Origin: Lachnospiraceae bacterium
GTDB taxonomy: Bacteria > Bacillota > Clostridia > Lachnospirales > Lachnospiraceae
Direction: 5' to 3'
DNA: 57,161 nucleotides
Assembly: GCA_021442455.1 (NCBI GenBank)
Contig: JABUSY010000047.1
Span: forward strand, 1 to 57,161
Below, one piece after another: positions 1 to 10,500 of this stretch; within the stretch, counting starts at the first letter, position 1, and every line of letters begins with the position of its first letter. The notes under the pieces were generated by a model. The model saw nothing but the letters and a program-made list of their open reading frames with translations. It was not told the origin of the DNA and searched no databases. The translations under genes and the position numbers were made by a program.

Positions 1-2
1 TA

Positions 3-98
3 TATTTGATTGATGATACAGAAAATGCCAATCTTTTGTTAGGATATAATTTTCAGGCTTTTTGTGTGAGCGAGGATAACATACTCTCATCATTATAG
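3..98 (+). CDS. C-terminal tail of an unidentified gene cut by the left edge
   Basis: An open frame enters from the left edge and ends at TAG 96-98, giving about 31 residues (YLIDDTENANLLLGYNFQ, then AFCVSEDNILSSL). The composition is protein-like, with balanced charged and hydrophobic residues, but no family is recognised. It may be the intact end of a gene lying mostly outside the window, or one more fragment of the decayed DNA that follows. The short length prevents a decision. Confidence 0.3.
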   Translation, partial: YLIDDTENANLLLGYNFQAFCVSEDNILSSL

Positions 99-1158
99 AA
101 TGAATATTGAGAAATACATGCATGTTTATTCCTTTTTTAGAAAAAAGGATAGTGACATTTATATTTCTAAATTTTTAGTTGACGGACGACTTATTATTCA
201 GACTGAGGTAGAATCCTATCTATGAGTTAGAATAGTTTGTGTTTTGAAGATAGTCAAGCTAGTACATAGGATCCTGGCGACAGAATGTGTTGTTTATACT
301 GAACAGTATTCTCTTGCTACTTCAAGGTAACTATGTCTGAAGAAAAAGGCATGGTTACTAATGGATTTACTCAGTTTTCATAAGAAAGCAAGTTATCACA
401 TCATTTATAAATTAAACCTGGGTTATGAATTGTTGGCTTATGAATGATACGTTTATAAATATTTTCAATTTATTTGGCTGGATAATATGCTAAAGAATAT
501 TAAGCCAGATTATACGGTGTCAGAAAATTTTGTTCCGATACCGTAATTATTTAGTATCTATTTTGCTATAGGTGAAAAGATAGGTTGTGCAAACAGGACA
601 GAGTAAAACTGGAAAAATAAAGGATAAAGTGAAAACTGGTCAAGCAAAAGGATTAAGATTCATATAGTATATAGGTATATAGTTTTTAGAAAGTAGTTCA
701 ATGTGTAAACTGTTTAACTTTTTAAATTTCTTGATTTCCGAAAGGCTTTATTATATAATACAAAGCGGGCGGATAGAAAATTTGATTGAAGTTTTCATAC
801 AGATATTTTGGCAATAGTATTGCCTTCTTGATTAAGTTTAAAAGCTAAATTTTATAAGTTGGTTCTTTCATAATCGGTGTTTGATACAAGATATCAATTT
901 GTGAGTCGGTTACTAAGAGTACTGCAAGTGAAAGATTTGCTATATAGACTTTAATAAAATATATCTCCATATCCATCAAAATCGGGAGAACTAATTATAA
1001 TTATGATACTTTTTCATAAGCACAAGACCTTTTAAGAAATAATAAGGACGCAAGCAAGAATATTGTTAGCATTTCTGCCTGTGTTTTTTTATTCAAAGCC
1101 CTGAATGGGAAAGCTGGTATGACCATGTGGTCGTTATGGAAAGTGGGGGGAGAAAATC
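99..1158. other. Gene-free AT-rich spacer, probably decayed coding DNA
   Basis: No intact gene is seen over about 1.06 kb. Plus-strand frames read as protein-like stretches interrupted by stops, for example MDLLSFHKKASYHIIYKLNL near 361-420 followed by WLDNMLKNIKPDYTVSENF near 478-534. I could not name a family. Motifs of S-adenosylmethionine decarboxylase (speD), which might be expected beside the spermidine synthase, were looked for and not found. A short inverted repeat, GACCA-TG-TGGTC, lies near 1120, about 30 bases before the speA start. No convincing promoter for the polyamine operon could be fixed. Confidence 0.5.
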
Positions 1159-2625
1159 ATGTCTAAATTATCACAGAAGAAAGCGCCCATTTATGAGGCG
1201 CTAGAACGTTTTCGCCGAATGCGGGTGGTACCTTTTGATGTTCCGGGTCATAAGCATGGGCGGGGGAATCCGGAGCTGGTACAGCTGCTGGGAGAGAAAT
1301 GCGTGGGGATCGACGTAAATTCTATGAAGCCTTTGGACAATCTCTGTCATCCGGTGTCGATTATTCGGGAAGCGGAAGAACTAGCAGCGGAAGCCTTTGG
1401 TGCTAGTCATGCTTTTTTGATAGTTGGAGGGGCCACTTCAGCCGTCCAGGCCATGATTTTATCTTGTTGCAAAAAAAACGACAAGATCATACTTCCAAGA
1501 AATGTTCACCGGAGTGCCCTTAACTCTCTGGTACTCTGCGGAGCGCAACCTATTTACGTGAAGCCAGATGTAAAGCCAAGCCTTGGCATTTCCCTTGGCA
1601 TGAAGGTGTCTCAGGTGGAACAAGTAATTCAGAAGAATTTAGATGCTGTGGCAGTATTAGTCAATCATCCCACCTATTACGGAATTTGTTCTGATCTGAG
1701 AAGGATTGTCAAGCTAGCTCATGCGCATGGAATGAAGGTTCTAGTAGATGAGGCCCATGGAACACATTTTTATTTTAGTGAAAATCTTCCTATTTCTGCT
1801 ATGGAAGCAGGTGCCGACATGTCCTCTATTAGCATGCATAAGTCAGGAGGCAGCCTGACACAGAGCTCGCTGCTTTTGATTGGAAATGGGATGAAGGAAG
1901 GATATGTTCGGCAGATTATCAATCTGAATCAGACTACAAGTGGTTCCTATCTCCTGCTTTCTAGCTTAGATATTTCTAGGAGAAATCTGGTACTACGGGG
2001 GAAAGAATCATTTCAGAAAGTGATAGCTCTGGCGGAATATGCCAGGGATGAGATTAATAAGATTGGTGGTTATTATGCGTTTTCACGGGAACTGATCAAC
2101 GGAAGCAGTGTTTATGATTTTGACACAACGAAGCTTTCTGTACATACGTTGGAGCTCGGGTTGGCAGGTATTGAGGTTTATGACATTTTGCGGGATGAGT
2201 ATGATATTCAGATTGAATTCGGGGATATCGGCAATGTTCTAGCCTATCTCTCCATTGGCGACCGACGGCAGGAGGTAGAGCGGCTGGTTAGTGCCTTGTC
2301 TGAGGTCAAACGGAGATATCAGAAGGATAAGGCCGGAATGCTTACTCAGGAATATATTGATCCTCATGTAATAACCACACCACAGGAATCTTTTTATGCG
2401 GAAAAGGAAGCTGTGCCATTGAAGCAGGCGGCAGGTAGGGTTTGCAGTGAATTTGTCATGTGCTATCCTCCTGGTATACCGATTCTGGCTCCTGGAGAGG
2501 CGGTCACACAGGAGATTTTGGATTATATTGTGTATGCAAAGGGAAAAGGGTGTTCCATGACGGGACCAGAGGATTCTGATATTCGTTTTCTAAACGTGTT
2601 AAAGGGAGTCACGAGTTCAGCGTAG
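1159..2625 (+). CDS. speA: Arginine decarboxylase (Orn/Lys/Arg decarboxylase family, PLP fold type I)
   Basis: Probably decarboxylates arginine to agmatine, the first step of the polyamine operon. The 488 residues match the short Gram-positive members of the Orn/Lys/Arg decarboxylase family, which lack the N-terminal wing domain of the E. coli inducible enzymes. The N-terminal VPFDVPGHKHGRG motif is typical, and the PLP lysine is the K of SMHKSGGSL, residue 228. The start ATG follows a GGGGGAGA ribosome binding site. speE starts 39 bases downstream and an agmatinase follows, which favours arginine over lysine or ornithine as substrate. Lysine decarboxylase is the main alternative, since substrate choice in this family is hard to read from sequence. 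Confidence 0.85.
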   Translation: MSKLSQKKAPIYEALERFRRMRVVPFDVPGHKHGRGNPELVQLLGEKCVGIDVNSMKPLDNLCHPVSIIREAEELAAEAFGASHAFLIVGGATSAVQAMILSCCKKNDKIILPRNVHRSALNSLVLCGAQPIYVKPDVKPSLGISLGMKVSQVEQVIQKNLDAVAVLVNHPTYYGICSDLRRIVKLAHAHGMKVLVDEAHGTHFYFSENLPISAMEAGADMSSISMHKSGGSLTQSSLLLIGNGMKEGYVRQIINLNQTTSGSYLLLSSLDISRRNLVLRGKESFQKVIALAEYARDEINKIGGYYAFSRELINGSSVYDFDTTKLSVHTLELGLAGIEVYDILRDEYDIQIEFGDIGNVLAYLSIGDRRQEVERLVSALSEVKRRYQKDKAGMLTQEYIDPHVITTPQESFYAEKEAVPLKQAAGRVCSEFVMCYPPGIPILAPGEAVTQEILDYIVYAKGKGCSMTGPEDSDIRFLNVLKGVTSSA

Positions 2626-2664
2626 TGAAAAGCTTTTGCAATGGATAAAAGAGGAGGATTAACT

Positions 2665-3516
2665 ATGGAAATGTGGTTTTCCGATATGCATACGGAAAAT
2701 GTAAAGCTATCCATCAAAATAGACAGGGAGCTATTTTCAGCACAAAGTGAGTATCAGCGCATTGATGTGTTGTATTCCAGAGAGTTCGGTAAAATTCTTG
2801 TGGCTGATGGTGACTTGATGTTAACGGAGATGGATGAATTTATATATCATGAGATGATTAGCCATGTACCAATGGCTGTTCATCCCAATGTGGAGCATGT
2901 TCTGATAATTGGTGGTGGAGATGGTGGCGTAGTGCGGGAAATCGTGAAATACGATGAGATTCAACAGATCGACGTGGTAGAGGTTGATTCTCTGCTGGTA
3001 GAAGTATGCAGGAAATATTTTCCACAAATGGCTTGTAGCCTCAATGACCCAAGAGTGCAGATTTACCATGAAGATGGGTTGAGATTCGTTAGATCAAAGG
3101 CAGATATCTATGACCTGATTATCATAGATTCACCTAATCCTTTTGGGCCGGGAGAAGGGCTTTTTACGAAAGAATTTTATGGAAATTGTTATAATGCCCT
3201 CCACGAGGACGGGATCATGGTCAACCAACATGAAAGTCCTTTTTATAGAGAAGAAGCATTCCAGTGCCAAAGGATGCACAAACGGATCATAGAATCTTTT
3301 CCCATCAGTCGTATATATCAGGCGCATATCCCGTCTTATCCATCCGGACACTGGCTGTTTGGATTCGCTTCTAAGAAATACCATCCGTTGGATGATATGG
3401 ACGGTGTACGTTGGAAACTTTTTGGCATTCGGACAAAATACTATCTGCCGAAGCTGCATGCAGGTGTCTTTGCACTTCCGGAATACGTAGAGGAGTTAGT
3501 AAAAGATGTTGAATAA
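2665..3516 (+). CDS. speE: Spermidine synthase (polyamine aminopropyltransferase)
   Basis: Transfers an aminopropyl group from decarboxylated S-adenosylmethionine to putrescine. The nucleotide-binding motif GGGDGG begins at residue 83, followed by the acidic VVEVDS strand. LTEMDEFIYHEM is the usual N-terminal substrate motif and IIDSPNPFGPGEGLF the aspartate-bearing gate region. I chose ATG 2665 because GAGGAGG lies 7 bases upstream; the ATG at 2641 has no such site. The protein is then 283 residues, normal for SpeE. Its 3' end overlaps agmatinase by 11 bases. It needs decarboxylated SAM, yet no SAM decarboxylase gene is in the window, so speD must be elsewhere or the enzyme uses another donor or is idle. 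Confidence 0.85.
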   Translation: MEMWFSDMHTENVKLSIKIDRELFSAQSEYQRIDVLYSREFGKILVADGDLMLTEMDEFIYHEMISHVPMAVHPNVEHVLIIGGGDGGVVREIVKYDEIQQIDVVEVDSLLVEVCRKYFPQMACSLNDPRVQIYHEDGLRFVRSKADIYDLIIIDSPNPFGPGEGLFTKEFYGNCYNALHEDGIMVNQHESPFYREEAFQCQRMHKRIIESFPISRIYQAHIPSYPSGHWLFGFASKKYHPLDDMDGVRWKLFGIRTKYYLPKLHAGVFALPEYVEELVKDVE

Positions 3517-4357
3517 AAATGTGCTGAACTTTATTGGCTGTGATTGTGGATATGATGAAGCAAACATTGTACTGTTTGGTGCGCCTTTTGATTCTACTGC
3601 TTCTTTTCGACCAGGAGCCAGATTTGGTAGCCAGGCAGTTAGGATGGAGTCCTTCGGCCTGGAGACCTATAGTCTTTATCAGGACAGGGATTTGTCTGAA
3701 GTTGGAGTCTTTGATAGCGGGGATCTGGAGCTTCCTATGGGGGATACAGAGCTATCCTTGGACCTTATTGATAAAAGGTGTGGCCAGATTTTGAAAGAGG
3801 GAAAACGTCCTTTTATGATCGGAGGTGAACATTTGGTGACCCTGGGAAGTATTCGTGCAGTCAGGGAAAAATACAGTGATCTGAGAATCATTCATCTGGA
3901 CGCCCATGCAGATTTGAGGAATGATTATCTGGGAGTAAGATATTCTCATGCCTGTGTGATGCGGCGCTGTTGGGAGCTACTAGGAGATGGGCATATTTTT
4001 CAGTTTGGGATTCGTTCTGGTGAAAGAAAAGAATTTGAATGGATCAGAGAAGGTCATGTGGAAATACATCCATTCTGTCTAGATGGAATAAAAGAGGCTG
4101 TTAGGCGTCTTTCTGGATATTCAATTTATCTGACGTTGGATTTGGATATTTTGGATCCCTCAGTATTTCCTGGAACTGGAACGCCGGAGGCCGGAGGCAC
4201 GGGTTTTATGGAATTGTTAGAAGTATTGATAGAAATTTGCAAAAACAGCACGATCGTCGCTTGTGACGTGGTGGAACTTAGCCCCCATTATGATGCTAGC
4301 GGGATTTCCGTAGCAGTGGCAGGAAAGTTGATCAGGGAATTGCTGATTGCAATGTGA
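3506..4357 (+). CDS. speB: Agmatinase (ureohydrolase family)
   Basis: Hydrolyses agmatine to putrescine and urea. The 283 residues carry all manganese-ligand motifs of the arginase/agmatinase family: GGEH with H109, HLDAHAD with D132, H134 and D136, and LDLDILDPS with D212 and D214. The TPEAGG motif after the last metal site fits agmatinase. The start overlaps the end of speE, consistent with translational coupling. With speA upstream it completes arginine to putrescine. Formiminoglutamase or guanidinobutyrase are the alternatives, but the polyamine neighbours argue for agmatinase. Confidence 0.88.
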   Translation: MLNKNVLNFIGCDCGYDEANIVLFGAPFDSTASFRPGARFGSQAVRMESFGLETYSLYQDRDLSEVGVFDSGDLELPMGDTELSLDLIDKRCGQILKEGKRPFMIGGEHLVTLGSIRAVREKYSDLRIIHLDAHADLRNDYLGVRYSHACVMRRCWELLGDGHIFQFGIRSGERKEFEWIREGHVEIHPFCLDGIKEAVRRLSGYSIYLTLDLDILDPSVFPGTGTPEAGGTGFMELLEVLIEICKNSTIVACDVVELSPHYDASGISVAVAGKLIRELLIAM

Positions 4358-4454
4358 CAATGAATAGTACAATAAACAGCAATTTACAAAGCTTGAAAAT
4401 ATAGCAATAAAAACTCTGTAACAGGGAAAAAGAGTAAGAAAGGATGGATGAAAG

Positions 4455-5660
4455 ATGGGAAAAGTCTTGATTATTGGTTGCGGTGGTGTGGCAAGTGTGG
4501 CCGTTCATAAATGCTGCCAAAACAGTAGAGATTTTTCAGAGATCTGCATAGGCAGTCGGACAGTTAAAAAATGTGATGCGTTAAAGGAAAAACTGGAAAA
4601 GACAACGAATACCAAGATCACTACTGCTCAGGTAGATGCTAACGATGTGGATGCCCTGATTCAACTGATACAGAAAGTAAAGCCGGACGTGGTGTTAAAT
4701 CTAGCTCTTCCGTATCAGGATCTGACGATCATGGATGCCTGTCTGGCGACAAATACTCACTATATTGATACGGCTAATTATGAGCCGAAGGATACGGCAA
4801 AATTCGAATATAAATGGCAGTGGGCATACCGGAAGCGCTATGAAGAGGCTGGGATCACGGCTCTTTTGGGAAGTGGCTTTGATCCGGGGGTGACAGGGGT
4901 GTTCAGTGCGTATGCACAGAAGCATTACTTAGATGAAATAAACTATATTGATATTTTGGATTGTAATGCGGGCGACCATGGCTATCCTTTTGCAACGAAT
5001 TTTAATCCTGAAATTAATATCCGGGAAGTGACAGGCAAAGGTTCTTACTGGGAGAATGGTCGCTGGGTGGAGACGAATCCTATGGAGATCAAAAAAGTTT
5101 ATGATTTTCCTGAGGTGGGGCCGAAGGATATCTATTTACTTCATCATGAGGAAATAGAGTCTCTTGCACTGAACATATCTGGAATCCGAAGAATACGTTT
5201 CTTCATGACCTTTGGGCAGAGTTATTTAAATCATTTAAGGTGCCTGGAAGATATTGGGATGACCTCTATTGAACCAATTATTTACGAAGGAAGAGAAATT
5301 GTGCCGCTGCAATTTTTGAAAGCAGTGCTTCCGGATCCCGCATCTCTGGGAGTGAGGACAAAAGGAAAAACCAACATCGGATGTATTTTTCGTGGAAAAA
5401 AAGACGGAAAAGAAAAGAACATATATATTTATAATGTCTGTGACCATCAGGCATGCTATCGAGAAGTAGGTTCCCAAGCAGTTGCTTATACTACAGGTGT
5501 TCCGGCTATGATTGGAGCTATGTTGGTCATGAATGGAACTTGGAGAGAACCAGGAGTTTATAATATTGAGGAGTTTGACCCCGATCCTTTTATGAATGCG
5601 CTGAACCGCTTCGGCTTGCCTTGGAAAGTCAGTGAGTCTCCAAAGCTGCTAGAGGATTGA
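4455..5660 (+). CDS. Carboxy(nor)spermidine dehydrogenase, saccharopine dehydrogenase family
   Basis: Likely condenses aspartate semialdehyde with putrescine (or diaminopropane) and reduces the product with NADPH to carboxyspermidine. The 401 residues begin with a Rossmann motif (VLIIGCGGVASVAV) and continue as a saccharopine dehydrogenase-like protein (GSGFDPGVTGVFSAY). It lies 97 bases after agmatinase and 6 bases before the matching decarboxylase. That pairing separates it from true saccharopine dehydrogenase. Together the two genes make spermidine without decarboxylated SAM. Confidence 0.85.
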   Translation: MGKVLIIGCGGVASVAVHKCCQNSRDFSEICIGSRTVKKCDALKEKLEKTTNTKITTAQVDANDVDALIQLIQKVKPDVVLNLALPYQDLTIMDACLATNTHYIDTANYEPKDTAKFEYKWQWAYRKRYEEAGITALLGSGFDPGVTGVFSAYAQKHYLDEINYIDILDCNAGDHGYPFATNFNPEINIREVTGKGSYWENGRWVETNPMEIKKVYDFPEVGPKDIYLLHHEEIESLALNISGIRRIRFFMTFGQSYLNHLRCLEDIGMTSIEPIIYEGREIVPLQFLKAVLPDPASLGVRTKGKTNIGCIFRGKKDGKEKNIYIYNVCDHQACYREVGSQAVAYTTGVPAMIGAMLVMNGTWREPGVYNIEEFDPDPFMNALNRFGLPWKVSESPKLLED

Positions 5661-5666
5661 TAAGGC

Positions 5667-6791
5667 ATGAAAAGAGATGAACTTCCAACACCCTGTTATT
5701 TGATATCTGTAAAACAAATCCGTGAGAACTTAGAAATTCTGAAAGGAGTCATGGACAGAACTGGATGCCGGATATTGCTGGCGCAAAAAGCCTTCTCTTT
5801 GTATGCTCTTTATCCGCTGATCGGAAATTATTTATCCGGAGCAACGGCTAGCAGCCTGTTTGAAGCACGGCTGGGGGCAGAAGAAATGGGAGGAGAAAAT
5901 CATATATTTTCTCCCGCTTACCGGGAAAATGAATTCGATGAAATTTTGGAATACTGTGATCATATCGTGTTGAATTCTCCAGGACAGACTAGGCGGTATA
6001 AAGATAGGGCGAGAAGGGCTGGAAGAGGTGTAGGTATACGGATTAATCCGGAATGTTCTACCCAAAAAGGACACGCGATCTATGATCCTTGTGCTCCTGG
6101 TTCAAGACTAGGAACGACAGTAGGACAGTTGTCGAAGGAATTGATGAGTGGCGTTGAGGGAATCCATTTCCATACGCTTTGTGAGCAAAATGCCGATGCG
6201 CTAGAGTTGACGCTCCGCTCGGTAGAGGAAAAATTTACTTCATGGCTTTCAGGGGTTAAATGGATCAATTTTGGAGGCGGCCATCACATAACCAACAGAA
6301 ATTATAATCGGGAGCTGTTAGAACGATGTATTTGTAGGATTCGAAAGCGCTATAGTGTGGAAGTATATCTAGAGCCAGGAGAAGCTATTGCTCTAAATGC
6401 AGGGGTCCTTCTCACGAAAGTGCTGGAGTTAGGAAGTAATGGCCTGGATATTGCTATTTTAGACGGTTCTGCTGCCTGCCATATGCCAGATGTGCTTGAG
6501 ATGCCTTATCGTCCCTCGATTCAGAATGCAGGAAATCCGGGGGAGAAAGAATATACATTCCGTTTGGCCGGACCTACTTGTCTGGCTGGAGATATAATCG
6601 GTGATTATTCTTTCAGTCACAAGTTGATGCCTGGTGAAACTCTGATATTCGAGGATATGGCCATCTATACCATGGTGAAAAATAACACCTTCAATGGGAT
6701 CGGACTTCCGGCTATCGCGCTGGAAGACGAAGATGGAGACTGTAGGGTTTGGAAGCAATTCGCTTATGAAGATTTTAAGAGGCGATTATAA
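5667..6791 (+). CDS. nspC: Carboxynorspermidine/carboxyspermidine decarboxylase (PLP fold type III)
   Basis: Decarboxylates carboxyspermidine or carboxynorspermidine to the triamine, the last step of the SAM-independent route. The 374 residues show the alanine-racemase-like PLP fold: lysine K41 in LLAQKAF is the expected Schiff-base residue. HTLCEQNADALELT, INFGGGHHIT and EPGEAI bind the cofactor phosphate, and DGSAACHMPDVLEMPY supplies the substrate-side cysteine region. The start lies 6 bases behind the dehydrogenase stop, so the two are clearly co-transcribed. No strong terminator follows; only a weak 7-bp stem lies just downstream (6822-6857). Confidence 0.9.
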   Translation: MKRDELPTPCYLISVKQIRENLEILKGVMDRTGCRILLAQKAFSLYALYPLIGNYLSGATASSLFEARLGAEEMGGENHIFSPAYRENEFDEILEYCDHIVLNSPGQTRRYKDRARRAGRGVGIRINPECSTQKGHAIYDPCAPGSRLGTTVGQLSKELMSGVEGIHFHTLCEQNADALELTLRSVEEKFTSWLSGVKWINFGGGHHITNRNYNRELLERCICRIRKRYSVEVYLEPGEAIALNAGVLLTKVLELGSNGLDIAILDGSAACHMPDVLEMPYRPSIQNAGNPGEKEYTFRLAGPTCLAGDIIGDYSFSHKLMPGETLIFEDMAIYTMVKNNTFNGIGLPAIALEDEDGDCRVWKQFAYEDFKRRL

Positions 6792-6821
6792 TTTGCTGAA
6801 ATTTTTAAAATTACTGTAGAT

Positions 6822-6857
6822 ATCCTTCAATCATATAGTAGGATCATATAGAAGGAT
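6822..6857. repeat. Small tandem repeat inside an inverted repeat after the polyamine operon
   Basis: ATCCTTC at 6822-6828 pairs with GAAGGAT at 6851-6857. Between and overlapping the arms lie two tandem 13-base copies, TCATATAGTAGGA and TCATATAGAAGGA (6831-6856), that differ at one base. It lies 30 bases past the nspC stop. There is no T-run, so this is not a typical intrinsic terminator; it may be a decayed one or chance. Confidence 0.4.
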
Positions 6858-7327
6858 TGGAGATGCATTGTAACATTATCATAATATAAAAGCAACTGAC
6901 AAAGGTATGCTACGGATTTGTTGGAAACTCAAAATTAAATCCATTATAGTTGCACAAAACATCAAAAAATCTACAGTATATCGCAGAAAATGTGATAAAT
7001 AGAGAATGTATAGTGGAAAGGTTCAATCAAAATATATAACGGATATAATAGAATTCTACTACCGTATGATCTGGACATATGATGAAGGTCGATCTTGAGT
7101 GTCTAATATGGATATATAAGAGGTTGTGAATGGGCAAACGATCGGAATGTCTGAACACCAAGATGGGAGATGCTGAACTGGAGGAGAGTCTGATTATATG
7201 AGAGTGCAGTTAAATCCACCGCTGCTGAATGATGTTACGAGCGAAGCGTTCGAAAAATGCCGAGCATTCTTTAGTTTTGAATAACCAGGTCTATGTGTTT
7301 CATATCTCCTTCGGGGGAGGTGTTATC

Positions 7328-7621
7328 TTGGACAAAATCAAAATAAGTACTGAAGATAAATGTGAAGAGGAGAGGTTGTATTCTGTCGTTGAATATGTTT
7401 CAAATAAATACAGTGTAATGAGAGAAAACATGCAGCGCGCAAATGCTATTACAATCAAAATCGATCATGGGGACGAAGGCAAGCATGGAAAACAATCTCT
7501 GGAAGAAAAAGATGATCAGAGTCTGTATTTTCTAGGATTAACAGTAAAGATGGATGAACTTTTTGGGAATAAATCTGACGGGTCTTTGATCGGAATTTTA
7601 ATTGCTGTTGGAAAAAGTTAA
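7328..7621 (+). CDS. Possible small protein of unknown function, or a long open gene remnant
   Basis: The frame is open for 130 codons from 7229, unusually long for this spacer. I prefer the TTG at 7328 because GGGGGAGG at 7313-7320 lies 7 bases upstream, a very good ribosome binding site; this gives 97 residues. The product is charged in its centre (IKIDHGDEGKHGKQSLEEKD) and ends with a hydrophobic GSLIGILIAV stretch. No family is recognised. Surrounding frames are broken by stops, so it may equally be the best-preserved part of a pseudogene. Confidence 0.3.
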   Translation: MDKIKISTEDKCEEERLYSVVEYVSNKYSVMRENMQRANAITIKIDHGDEGKHGKQSLEEKDDQSLYFLGLTVKMDELFGNKSDGSLIGILIAVGKS

Positions 7622-10478
7622 AAGAATCGAGAATTTGTATGTACGTAAAGCCGGATTTCATCACGATAAATAGGAAAAAATTAGCAATATAGCCAAGATT
7701 GGTTGCTATTGTGGGGAAAGTTCATCAATGTCTCAACGATCATGATCTTTGCAAAGCTAAACAGTATTTGCATTTCATATATTCAACTATTTCGCTGGTA
7801 ATTACAGAAGATATGCGGTGACAGGGTGATCCTCTGTTTTGCTCACAGCTGCCTGTTAGTAGTACAGGATATGTGTGGATTGAGAAAATTTGTCCGATGG
7901 ATGTGGACAAACAAGAAACTGGCACTTAAAGGGCGTCTGAATGTAAATGCTGCAGCGAACCAAATATCTAATTTCTTTCCTCCATAGTATTTATTGAAGA
8001 ACTGAAAAATTTGGACAGCATCATCGAACATGCGAGTAGGATTCATTTGGATGCCTACAGCGTTTTTGATTGATCTTATTGCACTTGATATTTGAGTGTT
8101 GTGCTAGCAGTTTTTTGATTGTAGTTGTCCAAGGCAGAGAGAGGTAGAAAACAATACATTTTTCAATTTAGGATTCATTGTGTCTAAATTAAAAAGTGGC
8201 TCCATGTGCAGTGATTCGTATATTATTGATTTCATTTTCAGGAAAAAAACAATTGGATATTGCTATTTTCTAATGTGCTTATCTTTTGGGAAGTATCGAC
8301 AGGGTGTATGAGATGTTTTCTACGACCTTTTCCAAAATTAAAAAATTTCTTAGTTCGCTTTTGATCTTTGTGATTGTTTTTATGTTTACCTGCTATATCC
8401 TGAGAGGAAAAGAGAAGCTACGTGGAAATATTTTCTGGATGGTTCGCGCGTTTTTTACGAAGTTAAGAGTTGAGTAGTTGGCGAAACTGTATTACCTCTG
8501 TTCCAGAATATGTTTCAGCTTTATCACGGAAGAATGGCTGAAAGTGTGTATACTATTTATAATTTGATTTATTTTGTATTTCTGGTGATTGTAAGCTTCT
8601 CCTATGTCTTCCTGATTGCTGTGATTATAGATTTTATGTTTTTTTGATTTTTCGTTTTTCGAATGCTATTTGAGCTATTTACATCTAGACGCTGCTGATT
8701 CTGTCAGTCAATTTTTGTAGGCGATTGTCTTCGTAATTTTATTTTATCATTATTCAAAAAAATGAGGTCAATATTCAATATAGGATATATTATAAAGTTG
8801 TTGTCGTCTTTCCTGGTAATTGGATACTGTAGTGTCAGTTGGCGGAAGCCTGTTGTTTATCGTACTTCATATTAGACTTTATCCCGCTTACTTCCGTATT
8901 TTATACATTGGCGAGGAAAGAAGTACATAACATAAAAGGATAGAAAAAATAATTTCATAATTCAGGATATATTATAACGAATACCTAAGATCAAGAGCCT
9001 GATGAAAGGGAAATGATCCTATTTTACTGCGGGAGCGAAGGGTGTTGATTTTCCATAAGGAATGAACAAATTGTCTTCAGCATGGTCTAGCTTTTGCACA
9101 ATATGAAATGAATTATACATACCGGTTTGCAATTAACTGATTTGGAAATGTAGAAGAAGCCAGAAAAAATATGGATATTTTTCTCAAAGGAGTGGGAATG
9201 GGAGGAAGGGTGAATAAAATGAGAGAATACATAAAATAATTCAGGTATTCGTGTCGCCTTGGTTGATTCAGAGGATTCTCTAGTGCTTTCCAAGGGGAAA
9301 AGTGTGGCCAGCATAAGATATAGAGAAAATCGAGATATCAGTTTTATTTTAGATATAGTGAATATAATGAAGCGATGAACGTATTTAATGTGGCGGCGTT
9401 CCATACTGAAAAAAGATTGTAAAGTTTGTGGAAGAACATATAGACAATATGTTTAATAGGAGAATTTCTATACGGCCGGATTGTTTGGCACTAATCTTTT
9501 TTTAGCAATTTTTTTATAGGATAAACTTCCTTAATATTTCCTGAAGCAGTGAAGTGACGATTGTTTTCGGAAAGTGTTGTCTCATAATACGGATATATGA
9601 TCCGGGACATCGCTGGCTATGTTATAAGAAGAAACATCCCTAGTGAAACACGGCGCGAGTGTTTCTCATAGCCCATTCGTTTCCATTGGTGATTTCTCCT
9701 ACCAGTATGACGGATATCATCATAGTTTGTATTAGCCATTCGGAAGAAACGATTGAAAAATTAATATGTCAGTCAGAATTTTCAATTTATCTATCTACGA
9801 CATTATGCAGTAGTCAAAATAAGATTTCCGTTCAGAGTTTCGATCAGGATTGTTCATCAAAAATGCCTATTCAATTCTGAATCGTCAATAATTAAAAATT
9901 TTTTATTATTTCATATTAAAAACATTCTCTTGCATAAGTATACACTATTGATTATATGTGTTATCAGAAGCTTGCAATCATCATATGGGAAAGATGTGTA
10001 TGATCTTTGTTTTTTCTTCATCATGGCAGGGTATGTTTGCCATATTATACGTGTACTGTTTTTCTTTGCGGACATATCGCAGCAAAAGAGAGATATATAT
10101 GCAATCAGATAGAGGATGGAGAATTATATGGTTTATAACGAAATTCAGTCAAGAGTATTCTGCAGTCAGTTTCGTGTTAGAAGATATAGGATCAATCGTG
10201 TTCTGGAAATATTGAGGAAAGAAAACTTACTGAACATTTGGAAAAGGTTCACATTCTTTGTTATTATCATCATGTAACTTTTGCTTTTTGTAGTGTAAAA
10301 TTGCGACATAAAGATAAGATTGCCATTATCAATAAGCTATAAAAGTATCAAAGCTTGAATGTTCGGGGTGGAGGACTGTGTTCCTTTTTGTGATGTGGGT
10401 TATGATATTGTGACAATAAAAAAATCCGCTTTTAACACTTTATTCCACTGTGTTCTTGTTGAAAAACTGAGCATTTTT

Positions 10479-10500
10479 ACAGAGCAGTGTCTCTGTTTTT
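10479..10500 (+). terminator. Weak terminator-like hairpin in decayed DNA
   Basis: ACAGAG pairs with CTCTGT across a six-base loop and is followed by four to five T residues. The stem is only 6 bp. It may be what is left of the terminator of a lost gene. Confidence 0.25.

Noticed and set aside
99-1158. Possible decayed speD upstream of the polyamine operon
   Set aside because: None of the SpeD cleavage-site or active-site motifs could be read in any frame.
3130-3459. Minus-strand open frame of 109 codons inside speE
   Set aside because: It is the shadow of a well-supported gene on the other strand.
9087-9404. Minus-strand open frame of 105 codons
   Set aside because: No ribosome binding site and low-complexity composition; the opposite strand carries protein-like remnants.
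9645-9665. GAAACAC/GTGTTTC inverted repeat as a terminator
   Set aside because: Only 7 bp, no T-run, and no gene end nearby.
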